From NCBI RefSeq assembly GCF_000974805.1, contig NZ_BBQZ01000001.1, forward strand, positions 1 through 64,000: 64,000 bases of DNA. The letters run 5' to 3'. The position numbers and the translations under genes are program-made. Under the pieces are notes generated by a model. The model had not been told where the DNA came from, searched no databases, and saw only the letters and a program-made list of their open reading frames with translations. This stretch comes from Demequina salsinemoris (GTDB lineage Bacteria > Actinomycetota > Actinomycetes > Actinomycetales > Demequinaceae). Of the stretch, positions 32,838 to 42,364 are shown piece after piece (within the stretch, counting starts at the first letter, position 1; the number at the start of each line of letters is the position of its first letter).

Positions 32838-34139
32838 CTACGCGTTCGTCGTCTCGACGTCCTGGATGGGCTCCGCATCCCTGGGAGCGCCCCGACCGAA
32901 GCTGACGAACGGTCGCTGGGCCTGGAACTTGAGCACGACGTTTGAGTGCCGTGACGCCCACAGGCCCACGCCCGCGGACACGAGGAGCGCTGCGATCGCG
33001 CCGATGCCGATGGCCCAGCGCGGGCCGTACTGCTCGCCGACCCAGCCGATGATGGGCGAGCCGATCGGCGTGGTCCCGATGAAGATCATCATGTAGAGCG
33101 CCATGACCCTGCCGCGCATCGACGGCTCGGTTGTGAGCTGCACCGTCGTGTTGGCCGCGGTGATCATCGTCAGCGCCGCGAAGCCGACCGGGATGCCGGC
33201 GAGAGCGAACGTCCAGTAACTGGGCATGAGCGCGAGGAGGCTGTTCGCGACGCCGAAGCCGAAGGCGGCGACGACGACGAGCCGGAGGGTCGGGCGCTTG
33301 CGGCGCGCGGCGAGGAGCGCGCCGCCGAGCGAGCCGATCGCGAGGATAGAGCCGAGGATCCCGTAGTCCTCGGGGCCGCGGTCGAACGCGACGCGCGCCA
33401 TCATCGCGGACGTCATCTGGAAGTTGAGGCCGAACGCCCCGACCACGCCGACGACCACGAGGATCGCGATGATGTCGGGTCTGCTGCGCACATATCTGAC
33501 CCCCTCGAGCACCTGGCCCGGCTCTCGGGGCGCGCGCCGTTGACGCTCGAACTCGGCGACCCGCATGAGGAGCAGCGCGGCGATCGTCGCGAGGAACGTG
33601 AGGCCGTTGAGGACGAAGACCCATCCCGACCCGATCCACGCGATCAGCAGTCCGGCGAGGCCCGGCCCGATGAGCCGGGCGGCGTTGAAGGACGCGGAGT
33701 TGAGGCCGATCGCGTTGGGCAGCTGGCTCTGGGGGACCAGGTCGGAGACGAAGGCCATGCGCGCGGGGTTGTCGAACGCCGTGACGAAGCCGAGCCCGAG
33801 CGCGAACGCGTAGACCTGCCAGAGCTGCGCGTTCCCCGTGAGCACGATCACGCCGAGGCCGACGCCGAGCAGCGCGCCGCCCGTCTGGGTCGCGATGAGC
33901 AGCTTGCGGTGGTCGACCCGGTCAGCGACGACGCCGGTCCAGGGGCCGATCAGCAGGAAAGGGAGGAACTGGAGCGCGGTCGTGATGCCGACGGCGAGCC
34001 CCGAGTCGTCCGTGAGGTCGGTCAGCACCACCCAGTCCTGCGCGATGCGCTGCATCCAGGTGCCGATGTTCGACACCACCGCGCCCGCGAACCACAGGCG
34101 ATAGTTGTAGATGCCGAGCGAGCTGAAGGTGCGATTCAT
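32838..34139 (-). CDS. MFS transporter, MFS_3/enterobactin-exporter-like
   Basis: 433 aa with 12 membrane segments. The opening NYRLWFAGAVVSNIGTWMQR, motif A-like GVVADRVDHRKLLI and PARMAFVSDLVP are characteristic of the MFS_3 group, which exports siderophores or drugs. It has a hydrophilic C-terminal tail. The substrate is unknown. Confidence 0.85.
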   Translation of the reverse strand: MNRTFSSLGIYNYRLWFAGAVVSNIGTWMQRIAQDWVVLTDLTDDSGLAVGITTALQFLPFLLIGPWTGVVADRVDHRKLLIATQTGGALLGVGLGVIVLTGNAQLWQVYAFALGLGFVTAFDNPARMAFVSDLVPQSQLPNAIGLNSASFNAARLIGPGLAGLLIAWIGSGWVFVLNGLTFLATIAALLLMRVAEFERQRRAPREPGQVLEGVRYVRSRPDIIAILVVVGVVGAFGLNFQMTSAMMARVAFDRGPEDYGILGSILAIGSLGGALLAARRKRPTLRLVVVAAFGFGVANSLLALMPSYWTFALAGIPVGFAALTMITAANTTVQLTTEPSMRGRVMALYMMIFIGTTPIGSPIIGWVGEQYGPRWAIGIGAIAALLVSAGVGLWASRHSNVVLKFQAQRPFVSFGRGAPRDAEPIQDVETTNA

Positions 34140-34234
34140 TCCTGTGTTCTCAACGCGAGTCGGCCGCGGGTGATTCCTGGACCGCTCTCCAGGCTATCCA
34201 TCGGACGGGGTGCCGCCGTCGTTAGGCTGGTGCC

Positions 34235-35221
34235 ATGACTCGATCGGTGCTGATCCTGGGTGGAACCGCGTGGCTGGGGAGCGAGGTCGCCCGTCAGGCG
34301 GTCGCTCGCGGCTGGGACGTGACGTGCCTGGCACGAGGCCGCTCGGGCATCGTCCCGTCGGGCGCGACGCTCGTGGAGGCGGACCGCGCCCATGCGGGCG
34401 CGTACGACGCGCTCGCGGGTAGGAGGTTCGATGCGGCGGTCGAGGTGAGCTGGCAGCCGCGCTTCGTGCAGGAGGCGCTCGTGGCCCTGTCCGATGCGGT
34501 GGATCACTGGACGTACGTGTCGTCGGTGTCGGTCTACAGCGCCGACCGCCAGCCCAACACCGAGGCGTCGCCCCGCATGGAGGCGGTGCATCATGAGGTC
34601 GACGCGACCGAGCAGCACTATGCGCAGGCGAAGGTCGCGTGCGAGGACCTCACGACGGCGGCCAGGGACGATGCGCTGATCGCCAGGCCAGGGTTGGTCG
34701 CCGGCCCTGGGGATCCGACCGACCGGTTCGGGTACTGGCCCGCGCGTGCCGCTCTTGCGGGTGACGGCCCGCTGCTCGTGCCCTCCGCCGGCGCGCCCAC
34801 CCAGGCGATCGACATGCGCGACCTCGTCGCGTGGATCCTCGACGCGGGCCAGGCCGACGTGACGGGGCCTGTCAACGCGGTGGGGGAGCAGGTGCCGTTC
34901 GCGCAGATGATCGAGACTGCGCGGACCGTCGCGGGGCATTCGGGCGACGAGCGCGGGGCGACGACGCCGTGGCTCGCCATGAGGCGCGTCGGGAGCTGGG
35001 CGGGTCCCATGTCGCTTCCCATGTGGGTGCCCGCCGGGGCCTTCCCGCCCATCGGCGCCCATGCCTCGGACCGCTACCTCGCGACGGGGGGCTCGTGGCG
35101 TCCGCTCGAGGAGACGATGCGCGACGTCCTCGCGTGGGAGCGCGGCCTCGGCCTGGACCGCCCGCGCAAGGCGGGCCTGAGCCGGGCGGACGAGCTCGAC
35201 CTGATCGATCAGCTTCCCTGA
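34235..35221 (+). CDS. NAD-dependent epimerase/dehydratase-like (extended SDR) protein
   Basis: 328 aa. The Rossmann motif LILGGTAWLGSEVARQA, WTYVSSVSVY and YAQAKVACED supply the extended SDR core (Tyr-x-x-x-Lys equivalent). RPGLVAGPGDPTDRF marks the substrate side. The first Gly-rich motif is GGTAWLG rather than the usual GxxGxxG. The substrate is unknown. No Shine-Dalgarno; TTAGGCT upstream suggests a leaderless start. Confidence 0.82.
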   Translation: MTRSVLILGGTAWLGSEVARQAVARGWDVTCLARGRSGIVPSGATLVEADRAHAGAYDALAGRRFDAAVEVSWQPRFVQEALVALSDAVDHWTYVSSVSVYSADRQPNTEASPRMEAVHHEVDATEQHYAQAKVACEDLTTAARDDALIARPGLVAGPGDPTDRFGYWPARAALAGDGPLLVPSAGAPTQAIDMRDLVAWILDAGQADVTGPVNAVGEQVPFAQMIETARTVAGHSGDERGATTPWLAMRRVGSWAGPMSLPMWVPAGAFPPIGAHASDRYLATGGSWRPLEETMRDVLAWERGLGLDRPRKAGLSRADELDLIDQLP

Positions 35222-35227
35222 TGCTCG

Positions 35228-36187
35228 TCAGACGGTGAGCCGCGCGGGCTCCTCCGGCTCCGGATCGGCGTCGGGGAGGGACGATGCGGGCACGGACGAT
35301 GCGTTGGTCGCCTTGGTGCGCCGGGCGACGACGATGTTCGCCACCGCGATGCCCGCGATCACGAGGCCCGCGCCGATGAGGGAGGGGACGTCCGGTACCT
35401 CGCCGAACGCGAGCCACCCGGTGAGCAGGCCGACGGGCGGCACGAGCAGCGAGAACGGCGCGACGGTCGAGGCCGGGTACTTGCCGAGGAGGGTGTTCCA
35501 CACTCCGTAGCCGAAGAGCGTCGCGAGGATCGCGAGGTACGCGAGCGAGAAGGCGACGCCCCAGGTCGGATGCGTGAGCGCCGCGCCGATCTCGGTGGGT
35601 CCCTCGAAGGCGAGCGAGAGCAGGAACAGCGGGATCGGCGGCACGGCGGCCGACCACACCACCACGGACAGGCCGCCGACCGCGCCCAGGCTGCGGGTGA
35701 GCACGTTGGACGTCGCCCAGCAGGCCGCCGCGGCGATCGCGAGCACGAAGCCGACGACCGTCGCCGAGGCGCCCGCGTCGAGCCCGATGAGGACGATGCC
35801 CGCGACCGCGAGGCCGAGGCCCGCGATGCGTCGTCGGTTGAGCCGCTCGCCGAGGAAGGCCACGGCGAACAGGGTCGTGAAGACCACCTGGACCTGGAGG
35901 ACCGTGGCCGCGAGGCCCGAGGGCATCCCGAGCGAGATCGCCACGAACAGGAAGCCGAACTGACCGACGCCCATCGCCATCCCGATCGGGATGAGCCGCC
36001 GCCACGGGATGCCGCGGCGGGGCACGAAAGGCGCCGCGAGGGCGAACACGACCACGAACCGCAGCGAGGCCAGCAGCAGAGGTGGCATGTCGGCCACGCC
36101 CAGGCGGATGACCGCGAAGTTCGCGCCCCACGCGATCGTCACGAGCACCGCGAGCAGCGTGTCGCGAGGCGTGAGGCGCGTGTGCAT
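35228..36187 (-). CDS. EamA-family (DMT) transporter
   Basis: 319 aa from the ATG with GGGAG upstream. Ten membrane segments form two EamA repeats, with VTIAWGANFAVIRLG at the start and LGERLNRRRIAGLGLAVAGI closing the first repeat. The tail contains Ala-Ser-Ser twice, both from GGACGATGC words read on the other strand. Substrate unknown. It converges with the SDR gene and diverges from the GNAT gene. Confidence 0.85.
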   Translation of the reverse strand: MHTRLTPRDTLLAVLVTIAWGANFAVIRLGVADMPPLLLASLRFVVVFALAAPFVPRRGIPWRRLIPIGMAMGVGQFGFLFVAISLGMPSGLAATVLQVQVVFTTLFAVAFLGERLNRRRIAGLGLAVAGIVLIGLDAGASATVVGFVLAIAAAACWATSNVLTRSLGAVGGLSVVVWSAAVPPIPLFLLSLAFEGPTEIGAALTHPTWGVAFSLAYLAILATLFGYGVWNTLLGKYPASTVAPFSLLVPPVGLLTGWLAFGEVPDVPSLIGAGLVIAGIAVANIVVARRTKATNASSVPASSLPDADPEPEEPARLTV

Positions 36188-36291
36188 GTGGCTCCCATCT
36201 TCGGGTGCCAGCCTACGGACGCGCGAGCCGGCCACGGAAGACGCTCGTGGCACCTGGTGCGGATGTCGGAGGGGCGCGCGAGACTGTCCGC

Positions 36292-36918
36292 ATGGTCTCC
36301 GTACCGCCGCCCGGCCTCCGCATCGTCCCCGCGTCCCAAGCCTCGCTCGAGCACCTCGAGCAGGTGTTCGGCGCGCCGGGGGATCAGGACGAGTGCCGCT
36401 GCCAGTGGCCACGGGTGTCCCGCGCCGAGTGGAAGGCGTCGTCGCAGGACGAGCGCGAGGCCGCGCTGCGCTCCCAGGCGGCCTGCGGGCAGGGCGAGGG
36501 CGCCCCGAGCTCGGGCCTGCTCGCCTACGTGGACGAGGCGCCGGCCGGGTGGGTCGCGGTCGAGCCTCGGAGCGTGTACCTGCGTCTTCGCGCTGCTCGT
36601 CTTCCCTGGCTCGGCCGCGACGAGGACAAGGACGACGACGCGATCTGGGCGGTTCCGTGCTTCGTGGTGCGCCCCGAGTTCCGGGGCAGGGGGCTCATGG
36701 GCGAGCTCGCAGCGGCGGCGGTCGCGCATGCGCGGGGGGAGGGCGCGGTCGCGGTCGAGGGGTATCCCGTGATCCCCGTTCCGGACGCCCGGACGCCCGT
36801 CGGGGACCTGTTCGTCGGCACGGTCGGAGCGTTCGAGCGTGCGGGCATGACGGAGGTCTCACGGCCGTCGCCGAGGCGCTCCGTCATGCGCATCGACCTG
36901 GCCCCGATGTCGGGCTGA
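36292..36918 (+). CDS. GNAT-family N-acetyltransferase
   Basis: 208 aa. The acetyl-CoA-binding motif VPCFVVRPEFRGRGLMGEL is clear, followed by the Ala-rich helix. The N-terminal DECRCQWPRVSRAEW resembles a group of actinobacterial GNATs with a short Cys/Trp lead. The ATG has no close ribosome site; the preceding ACTGTCCGC is shared with the cupin gene at 50448. Acceptor unknown. Confidence 0.8.
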   Translation: MVSVPPPGLRIVPASQASLEHLEQVFGAPGDQDECRCQWPRVSRAEWKASSQDEREAALRSQAACGQGEGAPSSGLLAYVDEAPAGWVAVEPRSVYLRLRAARLPWLGRDEDKDDDAIWAVPCFVVRPEFRGRGLMGELAAAAVAHARGEGAVAVEGYPVIPVPDARTPVGDLFVGTVGAFERAGMTEVSRPSPRRSVMRIDLAPMSG

Positions 36919-37022
36919 ACGTCCCGATGCCGCCCCTTGAGGGGGCCCTGAGGGAGTCTTTGCCTCCACAATTCCCGGACACTTTGTGTCGGAAGTAGCT
37001 CCATCCGTGCCACGATGAACCC

Positions 37023-38153
37023 GTGACGACTCTCTCCTCCCGCCTCGACACCGCCCTCGACACCGCGCTCGCGGCCGAGCGCATCGTCGGCGGGGTGGTC
37101 CTCGTCGCCGTCGACGGCGAGCTCGCCTACGCGCGCGCCGCGGGGATGCGCGACCGCGAGGCCGGGGCTCCGATGCAGCGGGACACGATCTTCCGCCTCG
37201 CGTCCGTCACCAAGACCTTCGTCACCGCTGCGGCGATGCGGCTCGTCGAGGAGGGCGTCGTCGGGCTCGACGAGCCCACCTCGCTGTGGATGACCCACTT
37301 CCACCCGCTGCTGCCCGACGGCACCGAGCCGGAGATGACGCTGCGCCACCTGCTGACCCACACCTCGGGGCTCGGCTACGGCTTCGCGCAGGCACCAGGT
37401 CACCCGTACCACGCGCTCGGAGTCTCCGACGGGCTCGACGCCTCCGTCGGCAGCCTGCACGAGAACCTCGCGCGGCTCGCCAAGGCGCCCCTGCACTTCT
37501 CGCCGGGCGAGCGCTGGGAGTACGGCCTCAGCCTCGACGTCGCCGGGCACCTGCTCGAGACCTCGTCGGGTGTCGCGCTCGCGGAGATCCTGCGCCACGC
37601 GGTCTTCGAGCCGCTCGGCCTGCACGACGCCGGCTTCGTCGCCAAGGACGAGTCGAGGCTCGCCGTGCCCTACGCGTCGAGCGCCTCGTCTCCCGTACGC
37701 ATGACCGACCCGTTCACGCTGTCCTACGAGGACGGCACCTCCACGGTGTTCTCGCCAGGACGCGCGCTCGACCGCGACGTCTATCCATCCGGCGGCTCCG
37801 GCATGGTCGGCACCGCGGACGAGGTGCTGAGGCTCCTCGAGGCGCTGCGCCTCCACGGCGAGGGGATCCTCTCCTCCGAGTCGGTTGATCAGATGATGTC
37901 CCTCCAGATCGGCCCCGAGGCCGAGTGCGACGGACCCGGCTGGGGCTTCGGCCTGGGCGGCGCCGTCCTCGCGGATCCGGCCGCGGCGGGCGTCCCGCAC
38001 TCCGAGGGCACCTTCATGTGGGGCGGCGCCTACGGCCACCACTGGTTCGTCGACCCGTCCGCAGGCATCTCCTGCGTGATCCTCACCAACACCGCGCCCG
38101 AGGGCATGGACGGCGCGACCCCGCGCGCGATCGTCGAGGCGATCTACCGCTAG
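37023..38153 (+). CDS. Serine hydrolase of the beta-lactamase / PBP class C family
   Basis: 376 aa from a GTG. The SxxK nucleophile motif is SVTK in LASVTKTFVTAAAMR; the second motif is YGLS (in WEYGLSLDVAGHLLE), in place of YxN; the third is probably HHW near the C-terminus. LRHLLTHTSGLGYG is typical. There is no signal peptide, so it is likely an intracellular esterase or peptidase rather than a resistance enzyme. Confidence 0.83.
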   Translation: MTTLSSRLDTALDTALAAERIVGGVVLVAVDGELAYARAAGMRDREAGAPMQRDTIFRLASVTKTFVTAAAMRLVEEGVVGLDEPTSLWMTHFHPLLPDGTEPEMTLRHLLTHTSGLGYGFAQAPGHPYHALGVSDGLDASVGSLHENLARLAKAPLHFSPGERWEYGLSLDVAGHLLETSSGVALAEILRHAVFEPLGLHDAGFVAKDESRLAVPYASSASSPVRMTDPFTLSYEDGTSTVFSPGRALDRDVYPSGGSGMVGTADEVLRLLEALRLHGEGILSSESVDQMMSLQIGPEAECDGPGWGFGLGGAVLADPAAAGVPHSEGTFMWGGAYGHHWFVDPSAGISCVILTNTAPEGMDGATPRAIVEAIYR

Positions 38154-38251
38154 CCGCCCGCACGGCCGCCCCCTGCAGCATCGTCCCGGGACCCCAGCAT
38201 CCGCTGGACCGGTCCGCGACCAGCGCGCATCATTGACGCAGGGAGGTCCCC

Positions 38252-39232
38252 ATGCCGATCACCTCTGTCGAGAAGGATCTCGACGCGCTCACGATGACGA
38301 TCGTCGCCGACTACCCGGAGCCGGTCTCGCGCCTGTGGGAGGCGTACGAGGATCCGCGCCTGCTCGAGCAGTTCTGGGGTCCGCCCGGCTGGCCCGCGCG
38401 ATTCACCAGGCATGACATGGTCGTCGGCGGGCTCGCCTCCTACGTGATGACCGGACCCGACGGCGAGTCGGCCGGAGGCTACTGGGAGTTCACGCGCATC
38501 GTCCCCGGCGAGCTGATCGAGGTGGTGGACGGCTTCGCGGACTCGGCCGGCGCGCCGGATCCCGCGATGCCGACGATGCGGATCGCCCTGCGCTTCTCGG
38601 CGACGGATGAGGGCAGCAGGCTCGAGACCGTCACCTGGTTCAACTCGCGCGAGGAGCTCGACAGGCTCCTCGGGATGGGCATGGAGCAGGGAACGCTCAT
38701 GGCGATGGGCCAGATGGACCGCGTGCTCGAGGGGCTGCGCGTGTTCGCCGCCGGCCGCGGCACGCTCCTCGAGGAGCTCGGCGACACGCACGTGCGGATC
38801 ACCCGCTGGATCGAGGCCGACCGCGAGACGGTCTGGCACGCGTACGTCACGCCGGAGCTGATGCGCCGATGGATGCTGGGGCCCGACGGCTGGGTCATGA
38901 CGGAGGCGGAGATGAGCCTCGAGGCCGGCGGGACGTACAAGAGCTCGTGGGCGCCCGAGCCGGGCGTCGAGGGCGACCCCTTCGGCTTCGAGGGAGAGGT
39001 GTTGCTCGTCGACGCGCCGTACCGGGCGGTGACGACCGAGCGGATGATCGGCGTGCCCGAGCCGCAGACCACGAACGACCTCACGATGGTCGAGGAGGAC
39101 GGCGGCACGCTCATCACGCTGCTCGTCGTCTACCCCGACGCGGCGACGAAGGACATGATCCTCGGGACGGGCATGGTCGGGGGCATGGAGGCCAGCTACG
39201 CGCGCCTGGAGCGGATGCTCCAGGCGGAGTGA
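38252..39232 (+). CDS. Two-domain SRPBCC/AHSA1-type protein
   Basis: 326 aa made of two AHSA1-like START domains. Each begins with a similar lead (PEPVSRLWEAYEDPRLLEQF and ADRETVWHAYVTPELMRRWM) and carries FWGPPGW or a related loop. GGGAGG precedes the ATG. Members bind small hydrophobic ligands or affect stress responses; the ligand is unknown. Confidence 0.82.
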   Translation: MPITSVEKDLDALTMTIVADYPEPVSRLWEAYEDPRLLEQFWGPPGWPARFTRHDMVVGGLASYVMTGPDGESAGGYWEFTRIVPGELIEVVDGFADSAGAPDPAMPTMRIALRFSATDEGSRLETVTWFNSREELDRLLGMGMEQGTLMAMGQMDRVLEGLRVFAAGRGTLLEELGDTHVRITRWIEADRETVWHAYVTPELMRRWMLGPDGWVMTEAEMSLEAGGTYKSSWAPEPGVEGDPFGFEGEVLLVDAPYRAVTTERMIGVPEPQTTNDLTMVEEDGGTLITLLVVYPDAATKDMILGTGMVGGMEASYARLERMLQAE

Positions 39233-39244
39233 GGACCATGCGGG

Positions 39245-39268
39245 GGTCGCCCGGTCGCCCGGTCGCCC
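39245..39268. repeat. Short tandem repeat
   Basis: Three perfect copies of GGTCGCCC lie directly after the SRPBCC gene, followed by a diverged GGTCCCCG. A likely slippage locus in a 66-bp gap between convergent genes. Confidence 0.8.
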
Positions 39269-39298
39269 GGTCCCCGGGTTGCCCCGGGGCGGCGCCGG

Positions 39299-40771
39299 TC
39301 AGCTCTGCGTGAGGACCGGCACGGCTCCCGTGGTGAGCGGCGCGCGCGGGATCGTGAGGGTCACGGTGGTGCCCTCGCCGACGGTGCTCGCCACGGACAG
39401 CGTGCCTCCGTGCGCGTCGACGATCGCCGCGGTGATCGCGAGGCCCAGGCCTGAGCCTCCGCCCTTGGCGCGCGAGCGGGACGAGTCTCCGCGCACGAAC
39501 CGCTCCGTCGCTCGCGCGGCGATCTCGGGGGTCATGCCGGGGCCGTCGTCCGAGACGGCGACACGCACGGCGCCGTCGGTCGAGGAGACGCGGACGTTCA
39601 CGTGGTGGCCTCCGTGCACCGCCGCGTTGCGGACGATGTTGAGCACGGCCTGGCGCACCTTGTCGGGGTCGACCGCCGCGACGGCGGGCCCCGTGGCGTC
39701 GAGGGCGAACTCGGTCTCCGCATCTGCGGCGGCTGAGTCGCCGACGACCTCGGCGGCCAGCGCCGTGATGTCGGTGTCGACCCGCTGCAGCTCGGGCAGC
39801 GCGTCGAACTTCGCGAGCTCGAGCATCTCCTCGACCAGGCGCTTCATGCGTCCAGCCTCGGCCTCGGTGCGGTTCCACGCGTCGTCGACCTCGGCCTTCT
39901 CGGCGAGGGCGCCGAGCCGGTAGAGCTGGGCGTAGCCGAGCACGGTCGTCAGGGGCGTGCGCAGCTCGTGGGAGGCGTCGGCGACGAACTCGCGCAGCTT
40001 CGCCTCGGAGCGCTCCCGCTCGGCGAGCGACGCGGTGAGGCGTCCGATCATGGAGTTCAGGGCGATCGCGAGGTCGTGGCTCTCGGAGCCTGCGGACGCG
40101 CCCTCGAGGCGGACCGACATGTCGCCCTCGGCGATCTGCTTGGACGCGTCGACCATCTGCCGCATGGGCGTGATGCCCAGCCGGATCACCCAGAGGGCGA
40201 CGAGGCTGAGGCCCGCGAGCAGCGCGATGATGCCGAGCGCCTCGATCGCGATGAGCTGCGTGGTCGCGTCGTGCACGCTCTGCATCGACAGCGCGGTGAA
40301 CGTCCACACCTCGAACGTGTCGTTGTAGGTCAGGAGCACGCGGTACTCGTAGTCATCGCTGTCGGTCGAGTCGAGCGTGAGGTAGGTGGCGTCCGTCGTC
40401 GAGAGCGTCGAGGTGTCGACGGCGTCGAGGTCCGGCACGGAGTCGTCACCGTCGGTCGTGTTCGGCTCGAAGCCGAGGAAGTAGGAGCCATCCGTGAAGA
40501 GGATGCCGGTGTAGGCCTCGGACGGGCGCTCCTGCGCGGTGGTGTCCTCGTTGAGCTCGGTGCTCGGCGCCGTCGATGAGTCGCTGTGACGTCCGGCGGC
40601 CGAGCTGGCGGGGCCCGAGTAGGAGTCGAGTCGCTCGTCGAGCTGCTGCACCAGATAGCTGTGGGTCGTGACGGTGACGGTCACCGCGACGCCGATGGCG
40701 ATCGCGGCGACGATCGCCAACCCGATGAGCAGGCGTGCCCGCAGGGACATCCCCGCCCGTACGTCGATCAC
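39299..40771 (-). CDS. Sensor histidine kinase of a two-component system
   Basis: 490 aa from a GTG that overlaps the regulator's TGA. TM1 (residues 12-32) and TM2 (about 175-195) flank an outer sensor domain rich in Asp, Ser and Thr. HAMP, then HisKA with the phosphorylated His in FVADASHELRTPLTTVLGYA, then HATPase with NIVRNAAVHG, DDGPGM and GGSGLGL follow. The signal is unknown. It pairs with the OmpR regulator directly upstream. Confidence 0.93.
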   Translation of the reverse strand: MIDVRAGMSLRARLLIGLAIVAAIAIGVAVTVTVTTHSYLVQQLDERLDSYSGPASSAAGRHSDSSTAPSTELNEDTTAQERPSEAYTGILFTDGSYFLGFEPNTTDGDDSVPDLDAVDTSTLSTTDATYLTLDSTDSDDYEYRVLLTYNDTFEVWTFTALSMQSVHDATTQLIAIEALGIIALLAGLSLVALWVIRLGITPMRQMVDASKQIAEGDMSVRLEGASAGSESHDLAIALNSMIGRLTASLAERERSEAKLREFVADASHELRTPLTTVLGYAQLYRLGALAEKAEVDDAWNRTEAEAGRMKRLVEEMLELAKFDALPELQRVDTDITALAAEVVGDSAAADAETEFALDATGPAVAAVDPDKVRQAVLNIVRNAAVHGGHHVNVRVSSTDGAVRVAVSDDGPGMTPEIAARATERFVRGDSSRSRAKGGGSGLGLAITAAIVDAHGGTLSVASTVGEGTTVTLTIPRAPLTTGAVPVLTQS

Positions 40772-41457
40772 GCCTGCTGCACTCGCATCGTGTAGCCCAC
40801 GCCGCGGACGGTGTGGATGAGCTTGGGCTCGTAGGCGTCGACCTTGCGACGGATGTAGCCGACGTAGGTCTCGACGACCGACGGGTCATCGTCGGGCGCG
40901 TAGCCCCACACGTTCTGCAGCAGCTGGCCGCGCGAGAGCACCCGACCCGTGTTCTGGAGCAGGAACTTCACGAGGTTGTACTCGGTGGGCGACAGGTGCA
41001 CCTCCTCGCCAGCGCGCGTGACGCGGTGCGCCACGTCGTCCATGACGAGGTCGGCGAGCGTCCAGGTCTCGGCCGAGTCGGGGGAGGAGTCGACGCGACG
41101 CAGCACGGCCTCGACCCGGGCGACGAGCTCCTCGAGCGCGAACGGCTTCGAGAGGTAGTCGTCGCCGCCGATCTGAAGACCCTGGACCTTGTCCGAGGCC
41201 GAGTCGCGCGCCGTGAGGAAGATGACCGGGGTGCGGTTGCCGGCGTCGCGCAGGCGCTTGCAGACGGCGAAGCCGTCGAGGTCGGGCATCATCACGTCGA
41301 GCACGATGAGATCGGGGGACGACTCGCGCACCATCTTGAGGGCGGTCTGTCCATCGGGTGCGAAGGAGACGTCGTAGCCCTCGTACTTGAGGGCGGCGAC
41401 GAGCATGGTTCGGAGGTTGTCCTCGTCATCGACAACCAGGATGCGGCGCTGTGACAT
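40768..41457 (-). CDS. OmpR-family response regulator
   Basis: 229 aa. The receiver domain has acidic VVDDED, the phosphoacceptor in IVLDVMMPDLDG, Thr in FLTARD and Lys in LSKPFALEEL. The C-terminal winged helix has LSPTEYNLVKFLLQNTGRVL and YIRRKVD ... VRGVGYTMR. It probably controls the divergent DUF4956 module and itself through the repeats at 41491-41673. Confidence 0.93.
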   Translation of the reverse strand: MSQRRILVVDDEDNLRTMLVAALKYEGYDVSFAPDGQTALKMVRESSPDLIVLDVMMPDLDGFAVCKRLRDAGNRTPVIFLTARDSASDKVQGLQIGGDDYLSKPFALEELVARVEAVLRRVDSSPDSAETWTLADLVMDDVAHRVTRAGEEVHLSPTEYNLVKFLLQNTGRVLSRGQLLQNVWGYAPDDDPSVVETYVGYIRRKVDAYEPKLIHTVRGVGYTMRVQQA

Positions 41458-41490
41458 GACCCCAGTCTCACAGAGACGGCTCTCAATTTG

Positions 41491-41673
41491 CTGAGAAGTG
41501 ACATTCAGAACGCTCAGACTGCGGGGGAGGTTCCCGGCGAAACCCACGCAAACGGACGATGCGGCGCTCAGGGCGGGTTCCACGCGCGTGCTCGCGCGCG
41601 TCCGAAGTCCTTCTCAGGATCGACAAATCCCAGGTCTGTGCCTGATCTGACAGCCTTCTTAGCGGGTTCTTAG
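41491..41673. promoter_or_regulatory. Probable binding sites of the OmpR regulator in the divergent promoter region
   Basis: TTCTTAG occurs twice in direct orientation 11 bp apart (41656-41662, 41667-41673), the classic OmpR-family spacing. TTCTCAG is at 41611-41617, and its inverse CTGAGAA at 41491-41497. All lie between the regulator gene and the DUF4956 gene. Confidence 0.6.
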
Positions 41674-41749
41674 GAACGCCGGGTTCACTAGATGAACGAA
41701 AGGTGAACATCCTTCAGGAGCCCCGCCCATTACCGTCAGGAGTGACGAC

Positions 41750-42364
41750 ATGTCAGTTTTCGTCTACATCGCCGCCGATCTGGTCGCGATCGCCGCGCTC
41801 GTCTTCGGCCTCTACTTCCCGCGCCACCGCCGCAAGGACCTCATCGTGTCCTTCCTCGCGATCAACGTGGGCGTCATGGGCGTCACCTACGCCATGGCGA
41901 CGGCCGATCTCACGCTGGGCTTCGGCATGGGCATCTTCGCCGTCCTCTCCATCATCCGACTGCGCTCGACCGAGATGGAGCACAACGAGATCGCGTACTA
42001 CTTCACGGCGATCGCTCTCGGCCTGCTCGGCGGCTTCCCGTCGGGCAACGCGGCGATCAGCTTCACGCTCATGGCGGTGCTGCTCGCGGTCATCTACATC
42101 GGCGACCACCCGCAGCTGTTCGCGAAGACCCGCCTCACCCAGCTCGTGCTCGACCGCGCGGTCGCCGACGAGGCCGAGGCCACGATGCTCGCCGGCGCGA
42201 TGCTCGGCGGCACCGTGCACCGCATCTCGATCCGCAAGGTCGACTACGTCGCCGAGACCACGATGTGCGAGGTGCGCTACTCGCTGAACACCCCGGACGA
42301 CGTGATGGACAGCGTCGCCGCGACGGGTGACGTCCACACCACCACCCCCGCGAGCCTGCGGTGA
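41750..42364 (+). CDS. DUF4956 membrane protein
   Basis: 204 aa with four membrane segments in the first 130 residues. MGIFAVLSIIRLRSTEMEHN followed by EIAYYFTAIALGL is the DUF4956 signature; a soluble C-terminal domain follows. The stop overlaps the VTC gene start (GTGA). DUF4956 genes usually stand beside VTC-domain polyphosphate polymerase genes, as here; a role in polyphosphate handling is inferred. Confidence 0.85.
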   Translation: MSVFVYIAADLVAIAALVFGLYFPRHRRKDLIVSFLAINVGVMGVTYAMATADLTLGFGMGIFAVLSIIRLRSTEMEHNEIAYYFTAIALGLLGGFPSGNAAISFTLMAVLLAVIYIGDHPQLFAKTRLTQLVLDRAVADEAEATMLAGAMLGGTVHRISIRKVDYVAETTMCEVRYSLNTPDDVMDSVAATGDVHTTTPASLR